Both the position numbers and the translations under genes were made by a program. Of a stretch of DNA of 8,618 nt, positions 1 to 7,167 are shown one piece after another. The notes beneath the pieces are model-generated. The model was not told the origin of the DNA, searched no databases, and saw nothing but the letters and a program-made list of their open reading frames with translations. Source of the stretch: Bacillota bacterium (GTDB lineage Bacteria; Bacillota; Clostridia; Peptostreptococcales; Anaerovoracaceae); contig JAFOGM010000026.1 of NCBI GenBank assembly GCA_017386805.1, positions 1 to 8,618 of the forward strand, read 5' to 3'. Every line of letters begins with the position of its first letter. Within the stretch, counting starts at the first letter, position 1.

Positions 1-2814
1 GGACTTATTGCCACTCATAACGAAGCTGAATTCCAGATCCTGTTCCGCACTGATGTGATAAGCAGGTTCTACATCAGTACCCCAGGTATCGATCCCGCCT
101 ACCCCGCGCATTTCACTGCAGATAGTAACAACAGTACGGGTCGGCTTCGGAAGTTCTTCCATGTGGAAGGCCTGTTCCAGCTGCTGCGGTGTATAAGGAA
201 TCGCAGAGAAATGGAACGGTTTCGGTTCTTCTTCGCTGCTGTCATCCCATTCGATCCACAGTTCTTCGTCTTCACAGAACAGTTTCGCCCATTCCGTATC
301 CATGTGATTTCCACATTCCTGAGGAACCAGATAGTTGGAAATTGCAGGAACTTCTTCATGAATACCGAATTTCCCACCTTTACAACGGTCGGGGTACGTT
401 TCTCCGGAGAGCCCCTGCCACTGTGTCTTTTCTACGGGCTTAGTCGTAGAGAAGCGGAAACCAAACAACGGAAGCTGCGGACGACCGGCCTTTCCTTCAT
501 AACGAACATTTACCGTCAGATAACCGTACATACTAATGATGTAAGTCACTTCCACCTTCAGATCCGGCATGATGTCCGCAGTATAGGTATACTTCACTAC
601 CACACGAACATCGGTTTCTTCCAGAACTTCTCTGCCGATGCACTTCTGATACTGGTCCACAGCAGCCCAAACCGCAGATTTTTCCTGGAAACCGCAGCCA
701 CAATCATTTTCTGTGGGTGCTCTCCAGAAGGCCGGCTTCGGTGCACGGAACAGCCATTCCATCTTTCCCCAGCGCATCGATACAGGACCCTGTCCTCCAA
801 AGAGTACTTCAAATCCTTCGCCCTTTACGCCAAGCGCTCCATCCCCGTGGCTCACAGTGAGCGGGACATCCGAAGTCTTCATGGGTAACGGCTCTGCCTT
901 CTCACGATTGATTTCATTTTCCACATCGAACTTTGCTCGTTCTTCCGAAGTACTGTGCCAGTAACGAACTTCCTGCATACAGGGCTTCGGCTGACCATCT
1001 GCCGTGACGATTCCGTTTCCGCTGAAGTTATAGTCCGTCTGACGTTCCCCAAAGTCACCGCCATAGCCGAGAACACGTTCCCCATTTACATTGGTATACC
1101 AGAGCGCCTGATCCATGTAGTCCCAGATAAAACCACCCTGATACAGCGGGAATTCATCGATCATGGATACATAAGATTCCATTCCGCCTAAAGAGTTACC
1201 CATATTGTGCATATATTCGCAGTTAAGATAAGACTTAGGTGGGTTGTTTTCCAAATACTCACGAACTTCTGTCGGTGTAGCATACATTCTGGTTTCCATA
1301 TCGGACACGGTTTCGTATTCCGGTCTCCAGTACGGGCTTGTAGGCGTTCCGTTGGCAACCCCTCTGGGCCAGTATGCGCCTTCGTAGTGGACCAGTCGGC
1401 TGGGATCCACGCTGCGGAAGTAATCTGCCATGGCTACAATGTTGGATCCGCAGAAAGCTTCATTACCGCAGGACCAGAACAGGATCGAAACATGGTTTTT
1501 GTCACGTTCGAACATGGACTTTGCTCTGTCGAGAACACAGTCCTTCCATTCCGGGAAGCTTCCGGGAACATTCCAGTCAGGGCGAACGTTCATGCCGACC
1601 TGCCAGCTGCCGTGGCTTTCCAGATTGGTTTCGTCCATCATATAGATTCCATTTTCATCACACAGGTGATACCATTCGGTACGGTTCGGATAATGGGAGG
1701 TACGGACAGCGTTGATGTTGTTCTTCAGGAACACAGCCATAGCATCTTCCATATCTTTGATATCGATGACACGACCAGAGTTTGCGTTCCACTCATGACG
1801 ATTGACACCGTTGATGATGAGGCGCTTTCCGTTCAGATACATGATCTTGTCTTCGCCCAGTTCCATACGGCGGAATCCGGTATTATAAGGAATATATTCT
1901 ACGGTGTCACCCTTCTTTACTGTCAGTAAAATCTGATACAGTTCCGGGGTACCATAATCCCACAGGCGAACACGTTCGAAATCAAAGTTCTGGCTCCAGA
2001 GATAGCCATCCGCTTCGGTCAATTCCAGTTGACCATCGAAGAGGACGCCATCCTGCGGATGGCGGACGGTTGCCGCGATGAAGTCGGCATCTGTCTTGAA
2101 ACGGAATTTCAAAGAACCGCTGGTATTGTCATCATTTAATGCAGTCTTGATCCATACATCTTCCACCAAAGGTTTGGTATATAAGAAGACCGAACGGAAG
2201 ATGCCGGAAAAGCGGAAGAAGTCCTGGTCTTCGATCCATGCACCGGAACATCTCTTGTACACTTCCACGCAAAGGCGGTTATCTCTATCTTTGATATAGG
2301 GTGTTAAATCAAAATCGGAGGGTGTAAAGGTGTCTTCGGAGTAACCCACAAACTGGCCGTTGAGCCATACATAACAAGCCTGTTCCACACCCTGGAAGGA
2401 AATTCGTACGTCCTTCCCTCTCAATTCCGGATTCAGGTCAAAGGTACAAACATAGCTGCCAACGGGGTTATTGTCCCAGTCGATCTGAGGCGGTCGCAAT
2501 TCTGCATGACCATCCCAGGGATAGAGTTTATTGATGTACTGGATCTGTCCAAATCCCTGTGTTTCCATGTGACCAGGTACCTGGATCGTTCCAAACTCAG
2601 AAAGATCATAGTCTTCTTTCCAGAACAACGCCGGACGCTTGGATGGATTTTCGCTCCACACAAAGCTCCATTCTCCATCCAGAGACTGACGAAGAGATGT
2701 TTTCTTTTCTTCAGCTTCTTCCAGAGAAGCGTATGTGATGTGATCGGAGTGGGCTTCCAGCCGATTTACACGAAATACCGTGGGATCGGCCAGCCAGTTC
2801 AGCTTCGCTTCCAT
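1..2814 (-). CDS. lacZ: Beta-galactosidase, GH2 family (LacZ type), C-terminal end cut by window edge
   Basis: Hydrolyses terminal beta-D-galactosides such as lactose. No secretion signal is seen, so it is probably cytoplasmic. The minus frame from ATG 2814 is open for 938 codons to base 1 without a stop. In order it shows the N-terminal sugar-binding domain, DFFRFSGIFR at 198-207, NAVRTSHYPN at 368-377, MMDETNLESHGSW, the acid/base Glu452 in FWSCGNEAF, the nucleophile Glu533 in NCEYMHNMGNS, FWRAPTEND at 696-704, and GVGGIDTW with Trp911 (matching E. coli Trp999) in the C-terminal small-chain domain. E. coli LacZ ends 24 residues after that Trp. Here 27 residues already follow, so only a few are probably missing. 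The start is supported by AGGAG (2827-2823) 8 nt upstream. It lies 38 nt beyond a strong hairpin terminator that closes the transporter operon. Family assignment is very secure. Activity on lactose rather than other beta-galactosides is inferred. Confidence 0.96.
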   Translation of the reverse strand, partial: MEAKLNWLADPTVFRVNRLEAHSDHITYASLEEAEEKKTSLRQSLDGEWSFVWSENPSKRPALFWKEDYDLSEFGTIQVPGHMETQGFGQIQYINKLYPWDGHAELRPPQIDWDNNPVGSYVCTFDLNPELRGKDVRISFQGVEQACYVWLNGQFVGYSEDTFTPSDFDLTPYIKDRDNRLCVEVYKRCSGAWIEDQDFFRFSGIFRSVFLYTKPLVEDVWIKTALNDDNTSGSLKFRFKTDADFIAATVRHPQDGVLFDGQLELTEADGYLWSQNFDFERVRLWDYGTPELYQILLTVKKGDTVEYIPYNTGFRRMELGEDKIMYLNGKRLIINGVNRHEWNANSGRVIDIKDMEDAMAVFLKNNINAVRTSHYPNRTEWYHLCDENGIYMMDETNLESHGSWQVGMNVRPDWNVPGSFPEWKDCVLDRAKSMFERDKNHVSILFWSCGNEAFCGSNIVAMADYFRSVDPSRLVHYEGAYWPRGVANGTPTSPYWRPEYETVSDMETRMYATPTEVREYLENNPPKSYLNCEYMHNMGNSLGGMESYVSMIDEFPLYQGGFIWDYMDQALWYTNVNGERVLGYGGDFGERQTDYNFSGNGIVTADGQPKPCMQEVRYWHSTSEERAKFDVENEINREKAEPLPMKTSDVPLTVSHGDGALGVKGEGFEVLFGGQGPVSMRWGKMEWLFRAPKPAFWRAPTENDCGCGFQEKSAVWAAVDQYQKCIGREVLEETDVRVVVKYTYTADIMPDLKVEVTYIISMYGYLTVNVRYEGKAGRPQLPLFGFRFSTTKPVEKTQWQGLSGETYPDRCKGGKFGIHEEVPAISNYLVPQECGNHMDTEWAKLFCEDEELWIEWDDSSEEEPKPFHFSAIPYTPQQLEQAFHMEELPKPTRTVVTICSEMRGVGGIDTWGTDVEPAYHISAEQDLEFSFVMSGNKS

Positions 2815-2852
2815 ACAGGTTTCTCCTATTTTGTAAATTCTTATTGATGCAG

Positions 2853-2879
2853 AAAACCCCCGGGATCGCCGGGGGTTTT
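2853..2879 (-). terminator. Hairpin terminator between the InlB-repeat gene and lacZ
   Basis: A perfect 11-bp inverted repeat (AAAACCCCCGG at 2853-2863 and CCGGGGGTTTT at 2869-2879) has a 5-nt loop and begins 4 nt after the stop codon of the upstream gene. The stem is very GC-rich and ends in a short U run on either strand, so it could act in both directions. The U tract is short on the minus strand (UUUUCUGC), so some read-through into lacZ is plausible. Confidence 0.85.
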
Positions 2880-2883
2880 GAGT

Positions 2884-3249
2884 TTATTCAACTTTTTCCC
2901 AACGGGCATACAAAGTAACGTCGCCATCGGCAGTGGCTTCAAAGTTAAAAGGATAGAAATAATTTTCATCCATATACCAACCAACAAAACGATACCCTTC
3001 ACGCGTCGGGGGTTCCGGTTCATCCAACAGATCACCATACATGAAATCCTGGGAAGGAACATCAGTCCCTCCTTTGGAATTGTATGTAGCCGTATAACCA
3101 TTGTTCAGAATTCCGTAAAACAGAATGAGGATCATGGCTACAATACCGCCAACGATGAACTTATCCAATGTCTTTACAGAGATTCTTGCATTTTTGTATA
3201 GGCCTTTGAACGTGGAATGAACTTCTTTTTGAGGAGTCTGGTTTTCCAT
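2884..3249 (-). CDS. Small single-pass membrane protein with one InlB-type (Listeria-Bacteroides) repeat
   Basis: This is a protein of 121 residues. Residues 1-30 are hydrophilic and basic, 31-48 form one hydrophobic helix (FIVGGIVAMILILFYGIL), and about 52-118 form one repeat of the InlB B-repeat / Flg_new type. The repeat shows YTATYNSKGGT, then PPTREGYRFVGWY, and ends in DVTLYARWEK, the hallmark pattern of this beta-grasp-like module. The positive-inside rule puts the N-terminus in the cytoplasm and the acidic repeat outside. The start shares one base with the mglC stop (TAATG) and I see no clear ribosome binding site, so translation is probably coupled to mglC. It is the last gene before a strong terminator. 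The family usually occurs as tandem repeats in large surface proteins, so a lone repeat on a membrane anchor inside an ABC importer operon is unusual. Its function is unknown. An accessory role with the Mgl importer is inferred from position only. Confidence 0.9.
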   Translation of the reverse strand: MENQTPQKEVHSTFKGLYKNARISVKTLDKFIVGGIVAMILILFYGILNNGYTATYNSKGGTDVPSQDFMYGDLLDEPEPPTREGYRFVGWYMDENYFYPFNFEATADGDVTLYARWEKVE

Positions 3250-4301
3250 TACTTACGAACCAGATACTTTCTCATGTCGATTGCACAAGCAACCAGGATG
3301 ATCAGACCCTTAACGATGAACAGCAGGTTCTGGTCAACGGACAGATAAGTCAGACCGGTGAAGATAACCTGTAACAGCAGTACACCGATGATTGCGCCGG
3401 AAACCTTACCGATACCACCTACGAAGGAGATACCACCGATTACGCAAGCTGCGATTGCGTCAGCTTCATAGTTCAGACCAGTGGTAGCGTTTACGGAAGC
3501 GATACGAGCAGCATCCATGAAACCAGTGATACCGTACAGAGCACCTGCCATCATGAATACCATGATGATGGTCTTTACTACGTTAACACCAGATACGTTA
3601 GCAGCTTCTTCGTTGGAACCTACAGCGTACATGTTCTTACCGAAGGTGGTCTTGTTCCAGATCACCCATACAAAGATGGTAATGATCAGGGAGTACAGTA
3701 CGTAATTCGGAACAACGGTGTTACCTACGCGGAACAGTTCGCCGGTGATCAGTTCACGATAAGCGGGATTCATACCGGACAGAGTCTGACCGGAGTTGGT
3801 ACCCAGCTGTAAGTACAGCAGGATGATACCGTAGATGATCAGCTGAGTGGACAGAGTTACGATGTAGGGGTGTAACTTGAACTTCGCCATACAGAAACCG
3901 TTTACGAAGCCCAGGATCGCACCTACTACTACAACTGCCAGCAGAGCCACATACCAAGCCTGAACGCCCATTTCGGGGAACAGCTTGTTGGTGGTCAGCT
4001 GTAAGGAAGCAGCGATACAAGCAGCCAGACCTACCTGACGACCTGCAGATACGTCAGTACCGGCCAGAATGATACAACCGCCAACGCCCAGAGCGATGGG
4101 CAGCTTTGCTGCGGTCAGGTTAATAATGTTGATGATGGAAGGAACGGATACGAAAGAAGGTTCCTTCAGAGCGATCAGTACGATCGCGATAGCGATGATG
4201 ATGAACATTGCGTTGTTCATCATGATATCTCCGATAGCACGCTTTCTATCCTTCGGCGTCATAGCCTTCAGTGCGTTGCTCTTATCTTTCAGTTCAGACA
4301 C
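3249..4301 (-). CDS. mglC: Galactose/methyl-galactoside ABC importer, permease subunit MglC
   Basis: This is the inner-membrane permease of the Mgl importer, which would act as a homodimer with MglA and take sugar from MglB. It has 350 residues, slightly longer than E. coli MglC (336). It is strongly hydrophobic with about eight to ten membrane helices after a basic N-terminal tail of about 28 residues. It carries the family motif IILAGTDVSAGRQVGLAAC near 77-95 and the conserved loop DAIAACVIGGISFVGGIGK near the C-terminus, both typical of the BPD_transp_2 (RbsC/MglC) family. The start is GTG at 4301, fixed by AGGAGG (4314-4309) 7 nt upstream. That site overlaps the mglA stop as TAAGGAGG, so the two genes are translationally coupled. 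The 3' end overlaps the next gene by one base. Substrate is inferred from similarity to MglC and from the neighbours. Confidence 0.95.
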   Translation of the reverse strand: MSELKDKSNALKAMTPKDRKRAIGDIMMNNAMFIIIAIAIVLIALKEPSFVSVPSIINIINLTAAKLPIALGVGGCIILAGTDVSAGRQVGLAACIAASLQLTTNKLFPEMGVQAWYVALLAVVVVGAILGFVNGFCMAKFKLHPYIVTLSTQLIIYGIILLYLQLGTNSGQTLSGMNPAYRELITGELFRVGNTVVPNYVLYSLIITIFVWVIWNKTTFGKNMYAVGSNEEAANVSGVNVVKTIIMVFMMAGALYGITGFMDAARIASVNATTGLNYEADAIAACVIGGISFVGGIGKVSGAIIGVLLLQVIFTGLTYLSVDQNLLFIVKGLIILVACAIDMRKYLVRK

Positions 4302-4313
4302 GATATTTCCTCC

Positions 4314-5819
4314 TTAAGCAAATTTTGCAGCCAGCGTCATGATTTCTTCCTGAGTGGTTGTCTTTGCATCCACTTCACCAGCCAGCTGTCCACCGGACAT
4401 AACTAAGATTCTGTCGCAAACACCCAGCAATTCGGGCATTTCAGAGGAAACCATAAGAACGGTCTTTCCATCATGAGCCAGATTCTGGATCAGCTGATAA
4501 ATTTCGTACTTTGCACCTACGTCGATACCACGAGTCGGTTCGTCCAGCAGCAGTACTTCCGGTTCAGTCAGAAGCCAGCGGCCGATGATAACCTTCTGCT
4601 GGTTACCGCCGGACAGGCTTCGGATCTGAGTTTCCTGGCTGGGGGTCTTGGTTCTCATAGCGTCGATGTAACGCTGTGTATCCTCGAACTGAGTTTTCTT
4701 ACCCAGCAGAGGACCGAATTTCTTATGACGGTGTAAACTGGAAATAATCGTATTTTCACGGATGTTACGTACACCGAAAATACCGGTAGCTCGACGTTCT
4801 TCTGTCAGCATAGCAAATCCATTTTTCAGGGATTCGCCAGAGTTACGGTTCTTACAGATCTTACCGTGAAGCTTGATCGTACCTTCCTTACGCTGACGGA
4901 TACCAAAGATGGATTCCAGAACTTCGGTACGTCCGGAAGCATCCAGACCTGCGATACCAAGGACTTCACCCTTACGAGCCTGGAAGGATACACCCTTCAC
5001 ATGGTTGTACATACCGGTCAGATTTTCAACTTCCAGCATGGGCTCACCGGGAACATTGGTCTTCGGCGGGAACTGGTTGGTCAGTTCACGACCTACCATC
5101 AGACGGATGATGTCGGACATTTCCAGGTCATCTGCCTTTTCGGTAGCGATCCACTGACCGTCTCTCATGATGGTGATTTCATCGGAAATTCTCTTGATTT
5201 CAGCCATCTTGTGAGAGATATAGATAATACCGCATCCGCGATCGCGGAGCATATTGATGATTCGGAATAAATGTTCTACTTCTGTTTCAGTCAGAGAAGA
5301 AGTAGGTTCGTCGAATACGATGACCTTGGAATTGTAAGAAACAGCCTTCGCAATTTCGACCATCTGACGCTGGGATACGGGCATGGTGCTCATGATGGTC
5401 TTGGGATTTACTTTGATTCCCAGATCGTTGAAGACTTCCATGGTCATATCGTACATCTTCTTTTCACTGGTGAACGGACCGGTCATGGGGAATCGACCCA
5501 GCCACATGTTGTCCATAACGTTTCTCTTCAGGGCCTGGTTCAGTTCCTGATGTACCATGGCAACCCCGTGTTCCAGTGCTTCTTTGGAGTTTTTAAAGTT
5601 TACTTCCTTACCTTCTAAATAGACCGTACCGGCATTCTTCTGATATACACCGAACAGGCACTTCATCAGTGTAGACTTCCCTGCACCGTTTTCACCCATC
5701 AGGGCATGTACAGTACCAGCCTTCACAGTGAGGTTTACGCCATCCAGAGCTTTTACACCAGGGAATTCCTTACAGATCCCTTCCATTCTCAGCAGGACAG
5801 GTTCTTGATTTTTGTTCAA
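4314..5819 (-). CDS. mglA: Galactose/methyl-galactoside ABC importer, dual ATP-binding subunit MglA
   Basis: This ATPase drives sugar import and sits on the cytoplasmic face of MglC. It has two fused ABC domains. With the start used here (501 residues), domain 1 has Walker A GENGAGKST at 42-50, the family's degenerate signature VSQRQMVEIAKA, Walker B VIVFDEPTSS and the switch His in ISHKM. Domain 2 has a degenerate Walker A (GLDASGRTE, no Lys), a full LSGGNQQ signature at 402-408, Walker B VLLLDEPTRG, and Ser where the switch His would be. This asymmetry is normal for MglA/RbsA. I chose TTG 5819 because AAGGAGG (5834-5828) lies 8 nt upstream of it. An in-frame ATG at 5846 would give 510 residues but would place that ribosome binding site inside the gene, and it has only a weak AGAG before it. 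The gene is separated from mglB by a terminator and coupled to mglC. Confidence 0.95.
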   Translation of the reverse strand: MNKNQEPVLLRMEGICKEFPGVKALDGVNLTVKAGTVHALMGENGAGKSTLMKCLFGVYQKNAGTVYLEGKEVNFKNSKEALEHGVAMVHQELNQALKRNVMDNMWLGRFPMTGPFTSEKKMYDMTMEVFNDLGIKVNPKTIMSTMPVSQRQMVEIAKAVSYNSKVIVFDEPTSSLTETEVEHLFRIINMLRDRGCGIIYISHKMAEIKRISDEITIMRDGQWIATEKADDLEMSDIIRLMVGRELTNQFPPKTNVPGEPMLEVENLTGMYNHVKGVSFQARKGEVLGIAGLDASGRTEVLESIFGIRQRKEGTIKLHGKICKNRNSGESLKNGFAMLTEERRATGIFGVRNIRENTIISSLHRHKKFGPLLGKKTQFEDTQRYIDAMRTKTPSQETQIRSLSGGNQQKVIIGRWLLTEPEVLLLDEPTRGIDVGAKYEIYQLIQNLAHDGKTVLMVSSEMPELLGVCDRILVMSGGQLAGEVDAKTTTQEEIMTLAAKFA

Positions 5820-5827
5820 TTGATTCG

Positions 5828-5834
5828 CCTCCTT
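5828..5834 (-). promoter_or_regulatory. Ribosome binding site of mglA that decides a TTG start
   Basis: AAGGAGG is followed by an 8-nt spacer and TTG (5819-5817), which matches an ideal Shine-Dalgarno placement. It lies downstream of the alternative ATG 5846, so that ATG would leave this strong site without a purpose. The bases just before it complete a TAA stop of a short upstream reading frame, giving TAAGGAGG, the same arrangement seen at the mglA-mglC junction. Confidence 0.7.
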
Positions 5835-5898
5835 ATGGGAATGCATTTTCTCTGGCCATACAAGCCAAGGCCATACTCACGGCTAAGTCCATGAACAT
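5833..5898 (-). CDS. Possible 21-codon leader peptide upstream of mglA
   Basis: A short minus-strand frame runs from ATG 5898 (second ATG at 5892) to TAA 5835-5833. The peptide would begin MFMDLAVSMAL and end ARENAFP. Its stop codon runs straight into the mglA Shine-Dalgarno sequence (TAAGGAGG), the geometry of translational coupling and the same as the true mglA-mglC junction. It also spans most of the hairpin at 5864-5907. The frame is open upstream to about 5925 without another ATG. The ribosome binding site is weak (an AGG about 8 nt before the ATG). I do not recognise the peptide. It could be a real leader peptide, a gene remnant or chance. Confidence 0.25.
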   Translation of the reverse strand: MFMDLAVSMALACMARENAFP

Positions 5899-5907
5899 GG
5901 CCTTGGC
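5864..5907 (-). repeat. Long-armed hairpin in the mglB-mglA spacer
   Basis: Perfect 11-bp arms, GCCAAGGCCAT at 5864-5874 and ATGGCCTTGGC at 5897-5907, flank a 22-nt loop. On the minus strand no U run follows, so this is not a simple terminator. It lies between the intrinsic terminator and the mglA ribosome binding site, which it leaves exposed. It may protect or process the mglA-side transcript or control the short leader frame it overlaps; its role is inferred. Confidence 0.6.
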
Positions 5908-5929
5908 CTGCGAATAATGATCAACTTAG

Positions 5930-5957
5930 AAAATCAGCCGCGCCGAAGCGCGGCTGA
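5930..5957 (-). terminator. UUCG-capped intrinsic terminator between mglB and mglA
   Basis: On the minus strand a perfect 10-bp stem (TCAGCCGCGC / GCGCGGCTGA) is closed by a C(UUCG)G tetraloop and followed by UUUUCU. This is a classic strong Rho-independent terminator 31 nt after the mglB stop. Because mglA and mglC have no clear promoter of their own, it probably acts as a partial terminator and 3' stabiliser. That would leave mglB mRNA more abundant than mglAC mRNA, a common layout for binding-protein-dependent importers. Confidence 0.88.
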
Positions 5958-5969
5958 AATCATTTCCTA

Positions 5970-5987
5970 TTAAGTTATGTAACTTAA
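5970..5987. repeat. AT-rich inverted repeat just after mglB
   Basis: TTAAGTTA and TAACTTAA form a perfect 8-bp inverted repeat around a 2-nt centre, beginning one base after the mglB stop codon. A 2-nt loop is too tight for a full RNA hairpin but the DNA has the symmetry of a protein binding site. No function can be assigned. Confidence 0.4.
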
Positions 5988-5988
5988 A

Positions 5989-7068
5989 TTATTCGCCAGT
6001 GTAAGCGGAGTAAGGAATGTTTACTCTCCAGGTACCAACCTGGTTAGCTTCTTCGATACCTTCGAACTTGTCAACACCCTGCTGGAAGTTGGAAGCGATG
6101 TCTACTACAGCCTGAGCCATACCTACAGCGTCCTGCTTGATGGTACCGGTCATGGACTTGTCAGCGATCTTTTCCTTAGCAGCGTCGGTTGCGTCTACGC
6201 CGAATACGGGGATGTACTTAGCGCCTTCCTTGTTGTAACCAGCAGCCTGCAGAGCGGAGATTGCACCCAGAGCCATGTCGTCGTTGTTAGCGATAACCAG
6301 TTCTACCATGTTACCGTTGTCTTCGGAGTACTTGGACAGCAGAGTCTGCATGTGTTCCTGACCCTGAGCAGCGGACCATGCGCCGTTCTGGTCTAACAGG
6401 TACTTGGAGGTGTTAGCTGCATCGTAGAATGCCAGAGCGGGCTTTCCGTTTTCAGTCAGTACCAGGTCAGCATCTTCAACGCCGAACTGAGTTCTAGCGT
6501 CAGCTTCCATGTTACCTTCCTGACCCTTGAACATTACGTAGGAGATGGTACCGTCGCCATTCAGGTCGGTAGCTTCGTAGTTAGCAACCAGGAATTCACC
6601 GATCATCTTACCCTGCATGTGACCTGCCTGAGTGTAGTCAGTACCTACATAAGCAGCAGTTTCAACAGCGGATACGATTTCTTCAGATACGGAACGGTTG
6701 AAGAATACTACGGGGATACCAGCAGTGTTAGCAGCATCCAGGATAGCCTGAGTAGCGTCATCGGAGCTAGCGTCAACGATGTTTACTACCAGAACGGAAG
6801 CACCCTTGGTGATTGCAGTCTGGATCTGTTCAGTCTGAGTGGTCTGAGAGTTGTTAGCATCGTAGTCCTGGTAAGCAATACCAGCAGCAGCGAAAGCTTC
6901 GTTCATTGCTGCACGTACGCTGGACAGGTAGGTATCACCGAAGGTGTACCAGAATACTGCTACTTCGCCTACTGCGTCGCCGCCTTCTTCTTCAGAAGAA
7001 CCGCCGCCGCAGCCAACCAGGCCGAAGATCATAACCAGTGCTAACAGCAGAGCTAAAATCTTTTTCAT
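5989..7068 (-). CDS. mglB: Galactose/glucose-type solute-binding lipoprotein MglB
   Basis: This is an extracellular sugar receptor tethered to the membrane that delivers ligand to MglC. It has 359 residues. Residues 1-19 are a lipoprotein signal with lipobox LVGC and lipidation at Cys20, then a Gly/Ser/Glu linker. A type I periplasmic-binding fold (Peripla_BP_4 style) runs from about 36 to the end. The E. coli MglB calcium loop is preserved as DLNGDGTIS (Asp168, Asn170, Asp172), with the partner Glu256. Ligand-site residues matching E. coli Asp14, Asn91, Arg158, Trp183, Asn211 and Asp236 are present (Asp45, Asn124, Arg192, Trp231, Asn262, Asp292). His152, Asp154 and Asn256 are replaced by Asn186, Glu188 and Gln312, so the exact sugar may differ. 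The start has GAGGAGG (7084-7078) 9 nt upstream. It is the first gene of the mgl operon, behind its own promoter and followed by a terminator. Confidence 0.94.
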   Translation of the reverse strand: MKKILALLLALVMIFGLVGCGGGSSEEEGGDAVGEVAVFWYTFGDTYLSSVRAAMNEAFAAAGIAYQDYDANNSQTTQTEQIQTAITKGASVLVVNIVDASSDDATQAILDAANTAGIPVVFFNRSVSEEIVSAVETAAYVGTDYTQAGHMQGKMIGEFLVANYEATDLNGDGTISYVMFKGQEGNMEADARTQFGVEDADLVLTENGKPALAFYDAANTSKYLLDQNGAWSAAQGQEHMQTLLSKYSEDNGNMVELVIANNDDMALGAISALQAAGYNKEGAKYIPVFGVDATDAAKEKIADKSMTGTIKQDAVGMAQAVVDIASNFQQGVDKFEGIEEANQVGTWRVNIPYSAYTGE

Positions 7069-7140
7069 TTTGTTTTTCCTCCTCGCAAGAAAATAATTAT
7101 TTGATATGCTTCACGGCTTATACCGGAAAAGCCCTCGTTG

Positions 7141-7167
7141 TTCAGAATCCCACACACGAATTCTGAA
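7141..7167. promoter_or_regulatory. Inverted repeat in the mglB leader, possible operator or leader hairpin
   Basis: TTCAGAAT (7141-7148) and ATTCTGAA (7160-7167) are perfect 8-bp arms separated by 11 bp. They lie just downstream of the predicted transcription start. The arm centres are 19 bp apart, close to two helical turns, so this could be an operator that blocks RNA polymerase or a stem-loop in the leader RNA. The protein that would bind is not in the window. Confidence 0.4.

Noticed and set aside
55..888. Long plus-strand open frame (277 codons), and others at 1207-1929 and 7249-7932
   Set aside because: They are antisense to lacZ or the ROK kinase, whose frames carry intact catalytic motifs. 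Their translations resemble no family and are shadows of codon bias on the opposite strand.
2433..2678. Minus-strand open frame of 81 codons
   Set aside because: It lies in a different frame inside the lacZ coding region, which reads continuously from 2814 to base 1.
2815..2852. Possible promoter directly before lacZ (TTTTCT with TACAAA)
   Set aside because: Both boxes are poor, the spacing is 15 bp, and the start would fall at the ribosome binding site.
4314..5819. Degenerate Walker A in the second ABC domain of MglA as a sign of gene decay
   Set aside because: Loss of the Lys and the switch His in one domain is typical of the MglA/RbsA family; the rest of that domain is intact.
5934..5963. 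Nine-codon frame ATG 5963 to TGA 5934 overlapping the terminator stem
   Set aside because: The AGGA before it is only 2 nt from the ATG, too close to serve, and the codons are simply those of the hairpin stem.
7091..7102. Palindrome AAATAATTATTT upstream of the mglB ribosome binding site
   Set aside because: Such AT-only palindromes arise easily by chance in AT-rich leaders and nothing else supports a function.
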